Assembly: GCF_943192995.1 (NCBI RefSeq) | Contig: NZ_CALPCP010000009.1 | Location: 62,001 to 126,000, forward strand | Reading direction: 5' to 3' | From: Flintibacter muris | Lineage (GTDB): Bacteria; Bacillota; Clostridia; Oscillospirales; Oscillospiraceae | Length of the DNA stretch: 64,000 nt | Part shown: positions 16,869-26,143 of the stretch, piece after piece | Position numbering within the stretch: the stretch's first letter is position 1 | Layout of the letters: the number at the start of each line of letters is the position of its first letter | The notes under the pieces: model-generated | What the model saw: only the letters and a program-made list of their open reading frames with translations | Databases searched by the model: none | Told to the model about the DNA's origin: nothing | Program-made: the position numbers and the translations under genes

Positions 16869-17374
16869 GAGCGTTCTCCTTCTGATTCAACAAAATTCAA
16901 CTGAAAAAGCCGGGTGTGAATGATTGGCCCAGCTGTATTGCGATAGGCCATTATAATGGAGACCGGACAGGAAAGCAAGTGCTTTTGAAAGATTTTCATA
17001 TAAAGCGGCTTTGCGGGCGCGTTTGCCCGCTACCCGTTCCCCGTTCCCTTTATTGCTTCCTCTGTATAATCTGCGCCAAGGTTTTTAGGCGGGTAAATCG
17101 TTATCACCCAAGGATACTTTACTACGTTTTCACTTCTTGCGCTACTTCTAATTTCTGTCTTGGTGGACTACTGGGCAGAGCATAAAAATACGCTTCCTTT
17201 CGTGACTTGCATCAATCGAAAAGAAGCGTATTTTTCTTGCTTAACAGGGGATACACAAGTTAGCAGACAGTAAGAACAGTTACTCCACTAAACACAGTTA
17301 ACATCCACCAGTGAATTTTCCCTTACTGATAAATCAGTGAAAAAAGTACAAATCCACTCCTGAAAAGGTTTGAA
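16869..17374. other. AT-rich intergenic region
   Basis: A 506-bp gap between two minus-strand genes. It holds a strong inverted repeat (17184-17235) and short palindromes such as CTGATAAATCAG near 17325. The aminotransferase promoter and the gapA terminator should lie here. An open frame at 16916-17185 has no ribosome binding site and odd composition, so I do not call it. Confidence 0.5.
17184..17235. terminator. Bidirectional terminator-like inverted repeat
   Basis: AAAAATACGCTTC (17184-17196) is perfectly inverted at 17223-17235 (GAAGCGTATTTTT), with CTTTCG/CGAAAA adding pairs toward the loop. T-runs on either strand suit termination, probably of gapA transcripts from the right. Confidence 0.6.
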
Positions 17375-18409
<1,035 letters not shown>

Positions 18410-18441
18410 TTACCTGCGGCGGTCCGCAGTATTGGTAGCGT

Positions 18442-18454
18442 GGTATATTATACC
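18442..18454 (-). promoter_or_regulatory. Palindromic -10 region of gapA
   Basis: GGTATATTATACC is a perfect palindrome; on the minus strand it reads GGTATAATATACC and supplies a TATAAT box 57-69 bp before the gapA ATG. No good -35 hexamer was found at 16-18 bp, so an activator or an extended element may be needed. Confidence 0.55.
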
Positions 18455-18591
18455 CCGGACATACTGATTTTCCTAGTGGTTTTTTTCATAGTTTTCCGCA
18501 AAAATTTGCCCGAAATTTTGCCAATGAGTAAGGGGCCCCTTTGAAAGGCCGGTGGGGAAGCAAATATTTCGACATTTTTCGACCTTTTCTA

Positions 18592-18620
18592 TTGTAGTGA
18601 ATGGAAAATTTTGATATACT
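18592..18620 (+). promoter_or_regulatory. Sigma-A promoter of the kinase-like gene
   Basis: TTGTAG (18592-18597), a 17-nt spacer and TATACT (18615-18620), giving a leader of about 85 nt before ATG 18714. Confidence 0.65.
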
Positions 18621-18713
18621 AAAATGGTTATAGCCAAGACAGGCCAGGCACATGCTAGAGCAAGATAAAATTGCGGCCGGCGCAGGTCAGGCTTCAGTTT
18701 TAAAGGGGTATTT

Positions 18714-19769
18714 ATGTTAGATTCCATTCAGTCCCTGTTGAACGCCCTTCCCGAAGGGGTGATTCGGGTATGCGACGGCCTTGTGCTGTCCATTAACGAA
18801 AAGGGCCGCCAGTATCTTCCGCAGCTGACGCCTGGCAGTTCTCTTCCGGAGGGTATCCTCCTGCCTGGACAGGGGGGAGCCGCAAGCGGCGTGTTTACCG
18901 CCGGTTCCGTCTCCTATCTGTACAGCTGTACCTGTCAGGCCGGGGAGGCGGGGCATGTGATTTTGTTCCATCCTGACCCTCAGCCGGGGCTGAAAAGCTG
19001 GCAGCTGGACGGCGCCCTGGGGGAGCTGCGGCTGCTGCTGGGGGATATTCTGACAGAGGTGGGGCCGGCCACCGTCCCTGGAGGGACAGTATCCGCCGCC
19101 GCCTTCGGCAAGACCTTTCACCGGCTGTTCCGCCTGGTCAACAATCTGGAGTTTGTTCAGCAGACCGCTGGAGAGGGCGTTCCATTCCGCCCGGTGACCA
19201 TGGATCTGGACGGGCTGTGCCGCCATACCATCCAACCGGCGGGAGACCTGCTTCAGGAGGCAGGCATCTCGCTGGAGTACCGGAGCAAGGTGAGCGGACT
19301 GCTCATTCCCGGAGACCCGGAGCTGCTGCAAAAGCTGCTGCTGTCCCTGATTTCCAACGCCGCCCAGGCGGCGGGGGAAAAGGGGGGTGTGGTCCTCAGC
19401 CTGCGCCGTCAGGGGAGGAACGCAGTACTGTCCCTGTCCAACAGCGGGACCGCCCCCACTCAAAGACAGCTATCCGCCTTTTTTCAGGAGGGTCCCAGGG
19501 AGGATGTCCCTCTGCCCGGCCAGGGCGCAGGACTGGGTATCCCTATTGTGCGGCACATCCTGAACCTCCACAGAGGTTCCATGATAGTCCTGCCTGGAGA
19601 TGAGCTGGCATTCAGCGTGGTGCTCTCCCTGCCCACCGGTCCTCTGGACCACCGGCTCACCCTCCATACCCCGTCCGCCGTCCAACGGGACGCCGGCCTG
19701 AACCCAGTGCTGGTGGAGCTGTCCGGTGTCCTTCCGGACTACCTGTTCGGTATGGAGGGGCTGGATTGA
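18714..19769 (+). CDS. Unpaired histidine-kinase-like ATPase protein
   Basis: A 351-residue soluble protein. The N-terminal ~90 residues look PAS-like (LNALPEGVIRVCDGLVLSINEKG). A helical middle region contains FGKTFHRLFRLVNNLEF, which may be a dimerisation helix with His. The C-terminal half is an HATPase_c domain with N box LLSLISNAAQAA and G2 motif GQGAGLGIPIVRHIL; the G1 motif is weak (LSNSGTAPT). The frame closes with an extra ~30 residues of unknown role. No response regulator is adjacent. It is transcribed alone, divergent from gapA. Whether it is an active kinase is uncertain. Confidence 0.7.
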   Translation: MLDSIQSLLNALPEGVIRVCDGLVLSINEKGRQYLPQLTPGSSLPEGILLPGQGGAASGVFTAGSVSYLYSCTCQAGEAGHVILFHPDPQPGLKSWQLDGALGELRLLLGDILTEVGPATVPGGTVSAAAFGKTFHRLFRLVNNLEFVQQTAGEGVPFRPVTMDLDGLCRHTIQPAGDLLQEAGISLEYRSKVSGLLIPGDPELLQKLLLSLISNAAQAAGEKGGVVLSLRRQGRNAVLSLSNSGTAPTQRQLSAFFQEGPREDVPLPGQGAGLGIPIVRHILNLHRGSMIVLPGDELAFSVVLSLPTGPLDHRLTLHTPSAVQRDAGLNPVLVELSGVLPDYLFGMEGLD

Positions 19770-19792
19770 TTTCCAAAAACTAAAACAACAAG

Positions 19793-19823
19793 AAACCCGC
19801 CGGTTCAAGCCGGCGGGCTTTTT
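19793..19823. terminator. Bidirectional terminator
   Basis: CCCGCCGG (19796-19803) pairs with CCGGCGGG (19810-19817), followed by CTTTTT on the plus strand and by TTTCTTG on the minus strand. It ends both the kinase-like gene and the converging small gene at 19835. Confidence 0.85.
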
Positions 19824-19834
19824 GTTTTCCGATA

Positions 19835-20080
19835 TTATTCGGACAGCTCTGGTACAAAGGGGGACTCAATGGCAGAGGCTGGGGCGGGCTTGGGGGAAAA
19901 GTCAGGTGCAAAGGGGGAATCGGGCATGACAGGGACAGGAGGCACCAACGGATAGTCGGGCACAAAAGGGGAATCCGCCAGATTCGGGTAGGAGACCACT
20001 GGGGTTATCGCGCAGGCGTTAACGGTGAGCATCCCCAAGATCAGGGCGGCCGCCAGCATACGCGCCAAAAGCTTTTTCAT
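19835..20080 (-). CDS. Small exported proline-rich protein with SPF repeats
   Basis: An 81-residue protein I do not recognise. Residues 1-24 form a clear signal peptide (MKKLLARMLAAALILGMLTVNACA, cleavage likely after ACA). The mature part of about 57 residues is rich in Pro, Asp and Glu. It carries three spaced copies of a short motif: DSPFVPDYP, DSPFAPDFS and ESPFVPELS. No lipobox or anchor is seen, so it should be secreted. ATG 20078-20080 follows AAAGGAGAGA and a good promoter lies at 20134-20162. Function unknown; a secreted peptide or envelope-associated factor is possible. Confidence 0.75.
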   Translation of the reverse strand: MKKLLARMLAAALILGMLTVNACAITPVVSYPNLADSPFVPDYPLVPPVPVMPDSPFAPDFSPKPAPASAIESPFVPELSE

Positions 20081-20133
20081 GGAAACTCTCTCCTTTAAAT
20101 ATGTGTTTTTCTGCGCATCATGTTTCTTTTGTC

Positions 20134-20162
20134 ATTGTACCTGATTCCATTTTAGAAAACAA
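20134..20162 (-). promoter_or_regulatory. Promoter of the small exported protein gene
   Basis: On the minus strand TTGTTT (20162-20157), a 17-nt spacer and TACAAT (20139-20134), 54 bp before the start codon. Confidence 0.65.
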
Positions 20163-20240
20163 GTCTATTTCCGCAGAAACATATGGAAATATGTCGAGAA
20201 GAGAGGGATAATTTCCATAAAAAATAAAAAACACCACATT

Positions 20241-20271
20241 TGGGAGGAACTTCGTAAGGAAGTTCCTCCCA
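20241..20271. repeat. Strong 12-bp-stem hairpin in intergenic DNA
   Basis: TGGGAGGAACTT (20241-20252) and AAGTTCCTCCCA (20260-20271) are perfect inverted arms around CGTAAGG. No T-run follows directly. It could be a small-RNA element, a processing site or a dispersed repeat. Confidence 0.6.
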
Positions 20272-20476
20272 ACACTTTTGCCCTTATGAGTAGTCAGGGC
20301 AAGGGTATATCGTGTGAAACTGGATAAAGGGACAAGGCGAACTCACTGCGAAAAATCCTTTATTTGCAAGGCTTTTGGAGGACTTTGTTAATGCCCTTTG
20401 ACAAATGCTCTCCTGATACTATTTCTAATTAGAAAATTTAATTATCAATCACCTCTGGTTTGTTTTTTATAGTCTG

Positions 20477-20508
20477 ACAGGCGGCACTGAAAAATCAGTG
20501 CCGCCTGT
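20477..20508. terminator. Hairpin after the sugar-sensing operon
   Basis: ACAGGCGGCACTGA pairs with TCAGTGCCGCCTGT around AAAA, immediately after the lipoprotein stop codon. The T-tract on the minus strand is poor, so efficiency is uncertain. Confidence 0.6.
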
Positions 20509-21489
20509 TTAGTATATACGCTGTTCGATCAATTTCCAGGTCAGGTCCTCGGGGGTGAACAACTGCTCCTGGGTGTAGTAGTGCTTTTCCGGCGTGCCGC
20601 CCGCCTCCAGAATTTGGACGACCTCCTCCACCAGGGGCCCCATCAAAGGGTCGCACTCCACGTCCAGGGAAATTTTGCCCTTCAGGCAGTGGGTCAGCCC
20701 CTGGCGGGTGGCGTCGAAGGAGACAACGCGTACCCCTTCTCCGCCGCAGGTGTAGCCCCGTTCCTCCAGGGCCTGAATGGCACCGAAGGCGGAGTTGTCG
20801 TTCTCACAGTAGACAATGTGGAGCTGAGGCTTTTCGCTTTGACCGTCCAGCCACTGACAGGTGACCTCATAGGTCTTGGCCTGGGTGAAGTCTCCATCCA
20901 GCTGGGCCAGAAGGGTCCAGTTTTCGTGGTCCTCCACGGCCTGTTCCAGGGCGGCGCTGCGCCCCAGCTGGGCGCTGGAGCCTGGGGTGCCCTGGATGTG
21001 GAGGATGTTTACCGGGCCCTCCACATCCTGAAAAGCCCCATCCAGCCAGGCTACGGCCTGCTGGCCCTCCCAACAGAAATCGGAACCAATGTGGGCGGCG
21101 TAGAGGCTGTCGTCCTCCACCGCCACCGACCGGTCCACCAGAATCACGGGGATGCCCGCCGCTTTAGCCTCCTGGAGCACCGAGTCCCAACCGGACTCGC
21201 ACAGGGGCATGAGGACAATGCAGTCCACCTGCTGCTGGATAAACCGGCGGATGGCGGAAATCTGGTTGTCCTGTTTCTGCCTGGCGTCCTCAAAGAGGAG
21301 GCGGTAGCCCGCCTCTTCGGTAAAGGTGGAGCGCATAGACTCGGTGTTGGCCACCCGCCAGTCTGACTCCGCCCCCACCTGGCTCACGCCGATCACGGTG
21401 AGGCGGACGGGCTCCTTCTGTTCCGCCAGCGGGGCGGCGCAGGAGGCCAGCAAAAGAAGAGCCAGAAGGATGGGAACCGTTATTTTCAT
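20509..21489 (-). CDS. Sugar-binding lipoprotein of a two-component system (YtfQ-like)
   Basis: A 326-residue lipoprotein with signal peptide ending at LLASC (Cys17). The body is a periplasmic-binding-protein type 1 domain with YtfQ-like start (GVSQVGAESDWRVANTESM) and core (NILHIQGTPGSSAQLGRSAALEQAV). It is clearly related to the importer binding protein at 60124, sharing HIQG...AQLGR and VIYAEN/IVYCEN motifs. Its gene has no permease partner. Instead it overlaps the sensor kinase stop by 4 bp (ATGA). It therefore most likely serves as the external sugar sensor that signals to the kinase. The ligand is inferred to be arabinose- or galactofuranose-like from the paralogue. Confidence 0.82.
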   Translation of the reverse strand: MKITVPILLALLLLASCAAPLAEQKEPVRLTVIGVSQVGAESDWRVANTESMRSTFTEEAGYRLLFEDARQKQDNQISAIRRFIQQQVDCIVLMPLCESGWDSVLQEAKAAGIPVILVDRSVAVEDDSLYAAHIGSDFCWEGQQAVAWLDGAFQDVEGPVNILHIQGTPGSSAQLGRSAALEQAVEDHENWTLLAQLDGDFTQAKTYEVTCQWLDGQSEKPQLHIVYCENDNSAFGAIQALEERGYTCGGEGVRVVSFDATRQGLTHCLKGKISLDVECDPLMGPLVEEVVQILEAGGTPEKHYYTQEQLFTPEDLTWKLIEQRIY

Positions 21490-22910
21490 GGGGATGCCTC
21501 CCTTCTCAGAGGAACGCGGACGCTGATAGTAGTGCCCACCCCCTGTTGGCTGGAGATGGACAGGCCGTAGGGGGGGCCGAAAAACAGCCGCACCCGCTCA
21601 TGGACGGTGGACAGACCAAAGCCTACCCGCTCCCCCTGGTCCAGAGCTTTTGTCAGCTCCTCCAGCCGCTCCGGGGACATGCCCGCGCCGTCGTCGGTGA
21701 CCTGGAGGAGGATGTCCTCCCCCTGGGCCTGGCCTACCACATAGATGCGGCCCGGCCCCCGCTTCAGCTTGATGCCGTGGTACAGGGCGTTTTCCACCAG
21801 CGGCTGGAGGGTGAGCTTGGGGATGACCGCCTCCTCCAGCTCCGGGGAGATGTTGATGGTGTAGCGCATGATGTCTTTGTAGCGGGCCTGCTGAATCTGG
21901 AGGTAGCTGCGCACGTGCTCCTCCTCCTCCCGCAGGGTAATGACATCCTGGCCCCGGCTGAGGGAGTGGCGGAAAAAGGAGGACAGGCTGGACACCATCT
22001 CCACCGCCTCCTCGGTTTTCTCCGCCTCAATGAGCCAGATAATGGTGTCCATGGTGTTGTAGAGAAAGTGGGGGTTGACCTGGGCCTGGATCAAGGCCAG
22101 CTCGGCCCGGCGCAGACTCTCCTGGTTGCGGGAGGTCTCCCGGATCTGGCGGTTCAGCCGGCCCACCATCTGCTCAAAGCCCTGGCTGAGGGTGCGGATC
22201 TCATACTCCTCCGCCCGGATGGGCTCTCCATCGGCCAGGTCGCCGCTGTTGATGCCGGCCACTCGGTGGCACAGGTCGGCGATAGGCCGGGTGATGGACC
22301 GGCCCAGCCGGGCGGCCCTCCAGGTGACAAACAGCACCAGCAGCCCGGCCAGGGCGGCAATCAGGAGAAAGTCGCCCACCATCTCCCGGCTGATCTGGCT
22401 TTGGAGGACGTTGAGGCGCACAGCCTCATAGTATAGGTAGTTGTACATGTACTCCTGGATTAGGGCGGTAAGGACGTAGATGTTGTTTTCCAGCTGGCTC
22501 TGGCGCTCGTCGTAGCTGCTGGTGTCCCGCAGCTCGTAAATTTTCTCCTCCAGATTGCGGCACAGGCTGAGCACGCTGGAGATAGCCATGCGGCTGTCCT
22601 TGTCCACGGTGGTGGACAGCAGGTCCCGGGCCAGCTGCTGGGCGGCGCGGACCTCATCCAGGGGGAGCCCCTCGGAGTAGCGGCTCTCAATGACATAGTA
22701 GTACATTTTCAGGTCAATGCTGGTTTTAAAGTCCTGGTTGAACTCCGAGGCGGTGGTCACATTGTACAGCAGGTCCTTGTACCGGCTGTTGTACCGCACC
22801 ATCAGGGACATGGCGGCGGCCAGAATCAGGATGGCCAGCAGTACAAAGGTGAAAATCAGCCCCCGGAGCCGGCCTCGGATTGAGGCGGGGCGGCGGAACG
22901 GGCGGGTCAT
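21486..22910 (-). CDS. YesM-type sensor histidine kinase
   Basis: A 474-residue membrane kinase. Transmembrane helices are at about 15-38 and 179-197, flanking an external, mainly helical sensor of ~140 residues. A HAMP segment follows (ITRPIADLCHRVAGINSGDL). The His_kinase domain has phospho-acceptor His281 in QAQVNPHFLYNTMD, and the HATPase has LVENALYHG, DDGAGM and GFGLSTVHER. The ATG at 22908-22910 is chosen because it overlaps the regulator stop (ATGA) and follows GGGAGGGGG. The small external domain probably contacts the lipoprotein encoded immediately downstream. The kinase phosphorylates the YesN-type regulator upstream in the operon. Confidence 0.9.
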   Translation of the reverse strand: MTRPFRRPASIRGRLRGLIFTFVLLAILILAAAMSLMVRYNSRYKDLLYNVTTASEFNQDFKTSIDLKMYYYVIESRYSEGLPLDEVRAAQQLARDLLSTTVDKDSRMAISSVLSLCRNLEEKIYELRDTSSYDERQSQLENNIYVLTALIQEYMYNYLYYEAVRLNVLQSQISREMVGDFLLIAALAGLLVLFVTWRAARLGRSITRPIADLCHRVAGINSGDLADGEPIRAEEYEIRTLSQGFEQMVGRLNRQIRETSRNQESLRRAELALIQAQVNPHFLYNTMDTIIWLIEAEKTEEAVEMVSSLSSFFRHSLSRGQDVITLREEEEHVRSYLQIQQARYKDIMRYTINISPELEEAVIPKLTLQPLVENALYHGIKLKRGPGRIYVVGQAQGEDILLQVTDDGAGMSPERLEELTKALDQGERVGFGLSTVHERVRLFFGPPYGLSISSQQGVGTTISVRVPLRREASP

Positions 22911-24532
22911 GGTCTGCGTCCCCCTCCCGCCCGGTAGTCCCTGGGGGTACACCCCTGGGTCTTTTTAAAGAGGAAGGAGAAGTAGTGGGGGTCCCGGTAG
23001 CCCACGGCAAAGGCGATCTCGCCGGAGCGCTTGTCGGTGGAGCGCAGCAGCTCCCGGGCCTTTTCCATCCGCTTGCCGGTGACATACTCGGTAAAGGTAA
23101 CCCCCATCTCCTGGCTGAACACGGCGGACAGGTAGTTGGCGCTGATGTTGATCTCCCGGGCCACCAGGTTCAAAGAGAGGCTGCCGTCGGTAAAGTGGCC
23201 GTCAATGTAGTCCACCGCCTGGCGGATCAGTCCGCCGTACTGGCTGCTGGAGGCCCTGTCCCGCAGAGTGGCCGCCTCATAGAGCAGCTGGGTGAGGCAG
23301 CGGCGCAGATCCTCCTGGGTCACGTTCCGGCCGGTCAGATCCAGGCAGTCCAGGCCGGAAAGGAACTCCTCCCGGCTGGCGCCCAGGCCGGTGACATACT
23401 CGGCGGCGGCAAAGCGGACGCTGAGCATTAAAAACTGGCAGAAGGGCTGGGACCCCAGGGCCTGGGCCACGCTGTGGAGATATTCGTCCACAAAGCTGGG
23501 GATTTCCTCCGCGGCGGCGGACTGGAGCACCCCCTGCCAGATGGAGGGATTAACCTTGGCGGGGTCCAGGTCGGCCAGGTTGCCGCCGCTGTCCTGCTGG
23601 GTGAGAAAGCCCACCGTCTCGGTGGACAGGATGTGCTGCCTGGGCAGGATGTAGCGGCAGGCCCACAGGCGGGATACCTCCTCAAAACACATGGGCAGGG
23701 CGCTGAGGCGCTGAGTGGGGGTTCCAATGGCCAGCGACCAGCTCTGGTCAGGGGCGCAGGACTCATACTGCTCCCGCACCGTGTCGATACACCGGCGGAT
23801 ATAACCGTCCATCTTGTTCTTGTCCGCTTTAATGAGCACCACATAGGTGTTCAGGTTCCACCGCAGCAGCAGATACTCCGGATACTTCATAAAGTGCTCC
23901 AGCAGGGCGTCCCGCACCCGGGCGGCGGGCTCGGAGTAGGTTTCAGACATGCCGCCCCCCTTGGGCAGGATGGAGAACAGGGAGATGGTGTAGCACTGGG
24001 CCCGAAGGTCCAGGTCCAGCTTGGCCGCCTCCTCGTAAATCTGCTGCACGGTGAGCTGGCCCCCCACCACCTGCTCAAAGAAGCGGCGGCGGGCATACTG
24101 CTCATACTCCTGGGCCTCCTGGTGGAACTGGGCCAGATAGTTGTGCTGGGCCCGCTCCCCCTCAATTTTCTCCCGCAGCTCGCCCAAAACGCCAATCAGG
24201 CTGTTTTTGGTGATGGGCTTGAGCAAAAAGCGCTCCACCCCAATGTCAATGGCCTGGCGGGCGTACTCAAAATCGTCATAGCCGGAGATGATGACAATCT
24301 TGGCCCGGGGGAACTCCCGCAGCACCAGGCGGCTCAGGTCCAGGCCGTCCATAAAGGGCATGCGGATGTCGGTGATGAGCACATCAGGCTTGGCCTGACG
24401 GATAAGGGGCAGGGCCATCTCCCCGTCACCGGCCTCCCCGGCAAATTCGTAGCCGCACTGGGCCCAGGGCACCGTGTCTCGGAGAGTCTCGCGGATGGTG
24501 CTTTCGTCTTCCACTAAAAATACGCGCAGCAT
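22907..24532 (-). CDS. YesN-type response regulator with AraC HTH domain
   Basis: A 541-residue regulator. The receiver domain spans 1-125 with phospho-acceptor Asp55 in DVLITDIRMPF. A middle region of ~300 residues of unknown fold follows. The last ~100 residues are an AraC-type double HTH (LNLVAREINISANYLSAVFSQEMGVTFTEYV, then GEIAFAVGYRDPHYFSFLFKKTQGCTPRDYR). It is first in the three-gene operon and overlaps the kinase by 4 bp. The promoter at 24574-24602 is near consensus. YesN-type proteins activate carbohydrate transport and degradation genes; the arabinose locus at 53-61 kb is a candidate target. Confidence 0.92.
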   Translation of the reverse strand: MLRVFLVEDESTIRETLRDTVPWAQCGYEFAGEAGDGEMALPLIRQAKPDVLITDIRMPFMDGLDLSRLVLREFPRAKIVIISGYDDFEYARQAIDIGVERFLLKPITKNSLIGVLGELREKIEGERAQHNYLAQFHQEAQEYEQYARRRFFEQVVGGQLTVQQIYEEAAKLDLDLRAQCYTISLFSILPKGGGMSETYSEPAARVRDALLEHFMKYPEYLLLRWNLNTYVVLIKADKNKMDGYIRRCIDTVREQYESCAPDQSWSLAIGTPTQRLSALPMCFEEVSRLWACRYILPRQHILSTETVGFLTQQDSGGNLADLDPAKVNPSIWQGVLQSAAAEEIPSFVDEYLHSVAQALGSQPFCQFLMLSVRFAAAEYVTGLGASREEFLSGLDCLDLTGRNVTQEDLRRCLTQLLYEAATLRDRASSSQYGGLIRQAVDYIDGHFTDGSLSLNLVAREINISANYLSAVFSQEMGVTFTEYVTGKRMEKARELLRSTDKRSGEIAFAVGYRDPHYFSFLFKKTQGCTPRDYRAGGGRRP

Positions 24533-24573
24533 AGGGAAACCTCCTGTTTTTCAACGGTTGATGATGTAAGCTC

Positions 24574-24602
24574 ATTATACCGTAAACAGGACGTTTAGGC
24601 AA
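24574..24602 (-). promoter_or_regulatory. Promoter of the sugar-sensing two-component operon
   Basis: On the minus strand TTGCCT (24602-24597), a 17-nt spacer and TATAAT (24579-24574), 42 bp before the regulator ATG. Confidence 0.7.
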
Positions 24603-24603
24603 G

Positions 24604-24639
24604 AAAAAAGCCTTCCCCTTTGAAAGGGGAAGGCTTTTT
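24604..24639. terminator. Terminator of the YtrA/ABC operon
   Basis: AAAAAAGCCTTCCCCTT inverts to AAGGGGAAGGCTTTTT around a three-base loop, directly after the permease stop. A-runs and T-runs at both ends make it work in either direction. Confidence 0.88.
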
Positions 24640-24644
24640 GCGCT

Positions 24645-25415
24645 TCACTCCAGATTCAGCTTGTGTTCCAAAATCCAGCACACGGCGGCCAGGAACACCG
24701 CGGCGGGGATGAGCATGACGGCGATTGCGGTGAGCATAGAGCCATGAGTGGTAGTAGTAGTGATATCCAGCAGAAAGTGAACAAACTCATAGGTGAACAC
24801 CCGGTTGTATACGTTGACCAGCAGAATATACAGCCCGATAAAGGCGGCCACACTGAGCAGCCTCCGGTGGCGGGGAAACAGGTGGCCGACAGAGATGGCC
24901 AGATAGATGGCGGCTATGTTGACCACCAGGAAGGAGACAATCACCAGACAGGTCTCCGCCACCAGAACCAGCATATCGGGGTGCTTCATCAGCCCCCGGA
25001 AAATATCCGACCAGAAGGGGAATTGGAGCAGATCAGGCAGATTGAAAGGGAGCATGAAGATTGGGGAGAGAATAGCCACCACCCCGCAGCCAACCCAGGT
25101 GACCACCCCGCAGATCAGCTTGGAGGCCACCAGCTGCCAGGGGCGGACAGGGAGGGTGTGCATGAGATAGCCCTCGTTGCCTAAAAGACCCTTGGAAAAG
25201 CGGTTGATGACAAAGCCGATGCCTATGACAAACATAGCGACGATTACAGCGATAAAAGCGAGGGCGAGCAGATCGGAATTGGTGTGTACACTGTTGCTCG
25301 TATCCCGGAACAGGGTGAAGCGGTTGACCAGCGCCAGGGCCAGCGCCGCCCCCCAGATCAGAGAAAACTGTTTCCACATAGCCCGGAAGTCGTATTTCAG
25401 CAATTTCAGCAGCAT
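24645..25415 (-). CDS. ABC-2 type transporter permease
   Basis: A 256-residue membrane protein with about six hydrophobic helices, e.g. FSLIWGAALALALVN, LLALAFIAVIVAMFVIGIGF and SMLTAIAVMLIPAAVFLAAVCWIL. It has no recognisable enzymatic motif. The ATG at 25413-25415 is chosen because it overlaps the ATPase stop (TGATG). With the ATPase it forms an exporter or stress-response ABC system like those controlled by YtrA regulators. The substrate is unknown. Confidence 0.8.
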   Translation of the reverse strand: MLLKLLKYDFRAMWKQFSLIWGAALALALVNRFTLFRDTSNSVHTNSDLLALAFIAVIVAMFVIGIGFVINRFSKGLLGNEGYLMHTLPVRPWQLVASKLICGVVTWVGCGVVAILSPIFMLPFNLPDLLQFPFWSDIFRGLMKHPDMLVLVAETCLVIVSFLVVNIAAIYLAISVGHLFPRHRRLLSVAAFIGLYILLVNVYNRVFTYEFVHFLLDITTTTTHGSMLTAIAVMLIPAAVFLAAVCWILEHKLNLE

Positions 25416-26143
25416 CAGAGTGCCCCTCCTTCCCACATGGGCTCCGCCCGGAAAATTTCCCGGAACAGGGCGTCCACGCTCTTGCCCTCTTTTTCCCGGA
25501 TGTTGTCCACCGTCTCATGGAGCATGATCTTGCCCTCCTTCAGGAAAATGGCCTCATCCAGCACCTTTTCCACGTCGGAAATCAGGTGGGTGGAGATAAG
25601 AACGGTGCCCTCCTCGTTGTAGTTGGTGAGGATGGTGCGCAGGATAAAATCCCGGGCCGCCGGGTCCACCCCGGCGATGGGTTCGTCCAGCAGATAGAGC
25701 TTTGCCTTTCGGGCCATGACCAGCACCAGCTGTACCTTCTCCTTGGTGCCCTTGGACATGGATTTCAGCCGGTCACGGGGCTCCACCCCCAGAGCGCGGC
25801 ACATGGCGATGGCCTTTTCGTACTCAAAATCGGCGTAGAAGTCCTGAAACAGGTCGAACAGATCGACGGCCCTCATCCAGTCGGCAAAGTACATCCGGTC
25901 GGGCAGGTAGCTGATGACCGACTTGGTGCAGGGACCAATGGTCTGGCCGTCCACCGTCAGCCAGCCGGTGGTGGGCTGGAGCAGGCCGCACAGCAGCTTG
26001 ATGAGGGTGGTCTTGCCGCTGCCGTTGGGCCCCAGCAGGCCTGCAATACGCCCCGGACCGATCTCCAGGTCAACGCCCCGCAGGGCGGGCTTCAGTCCGT
26101 AGGATTTATACAGCCCCTGGCACTGGATCAAATAGTCGCTCAC
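25415..26143 (-). CDS. ABC transporter ATP-binding protein (YtrB-like)
   Basis: A 242-residue ATPase. Walker A is GPNGSGKT (38-45), the signature region is SMSKGTKEKVQLVLVMARKAKLYLLDEP with a divergent LSGGQ (SMSKGTKEK), and Walker B is LYLLDEP followed by IAGVDP. Divergent signatures of this kind are usual in exporters regulated by YtrA. Its start overlaps the regulator stop by 4 bp, and its stop overlaps the permease start. It powers the 24645 permease. Confidence 0.9.
   Translation of the reverse strand: MSDYLIQCQGLYKSYGLKPALRGVDLEIGPGRIAGLLGPNGSGKTTLIKLLCGLLQPTTGWLTVDGQTIGPCTKSVISYLPDRMYFADWMRAVDLFDLFQDFYADFEYEKAIAMCRALGVEPRDRLKSMSKGTKEKVQLVLVMARKAKLYLLDEPIAGVDPAARDFILRTILTNYNEEGTVLISTHLISDVEKVLDEAIFLKEGKIMLHETVDNIREKEGKSVDALFREIFRAEPMWEGGAL

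Larger units (their letters stand above)
20081..20508. other. Intergenic region with promoter and two hairpins
   Basis: A 428-bp AT-rich gap. It holds the promoter of the small exported protein, a strong hairpin at 20241-20271 and a second at 20477-20508 that abuts the lipoprotein stop codon. No coding frame is convincing. Confidence 0.5.

Noticed and set aside
16916-17185. 89-codon frame in the aminotransferase-gapA gap
   Set aside because: No ribosome binding site, odd residue composition rich in Cys and Arg, no hydrophobic signal or known motif.
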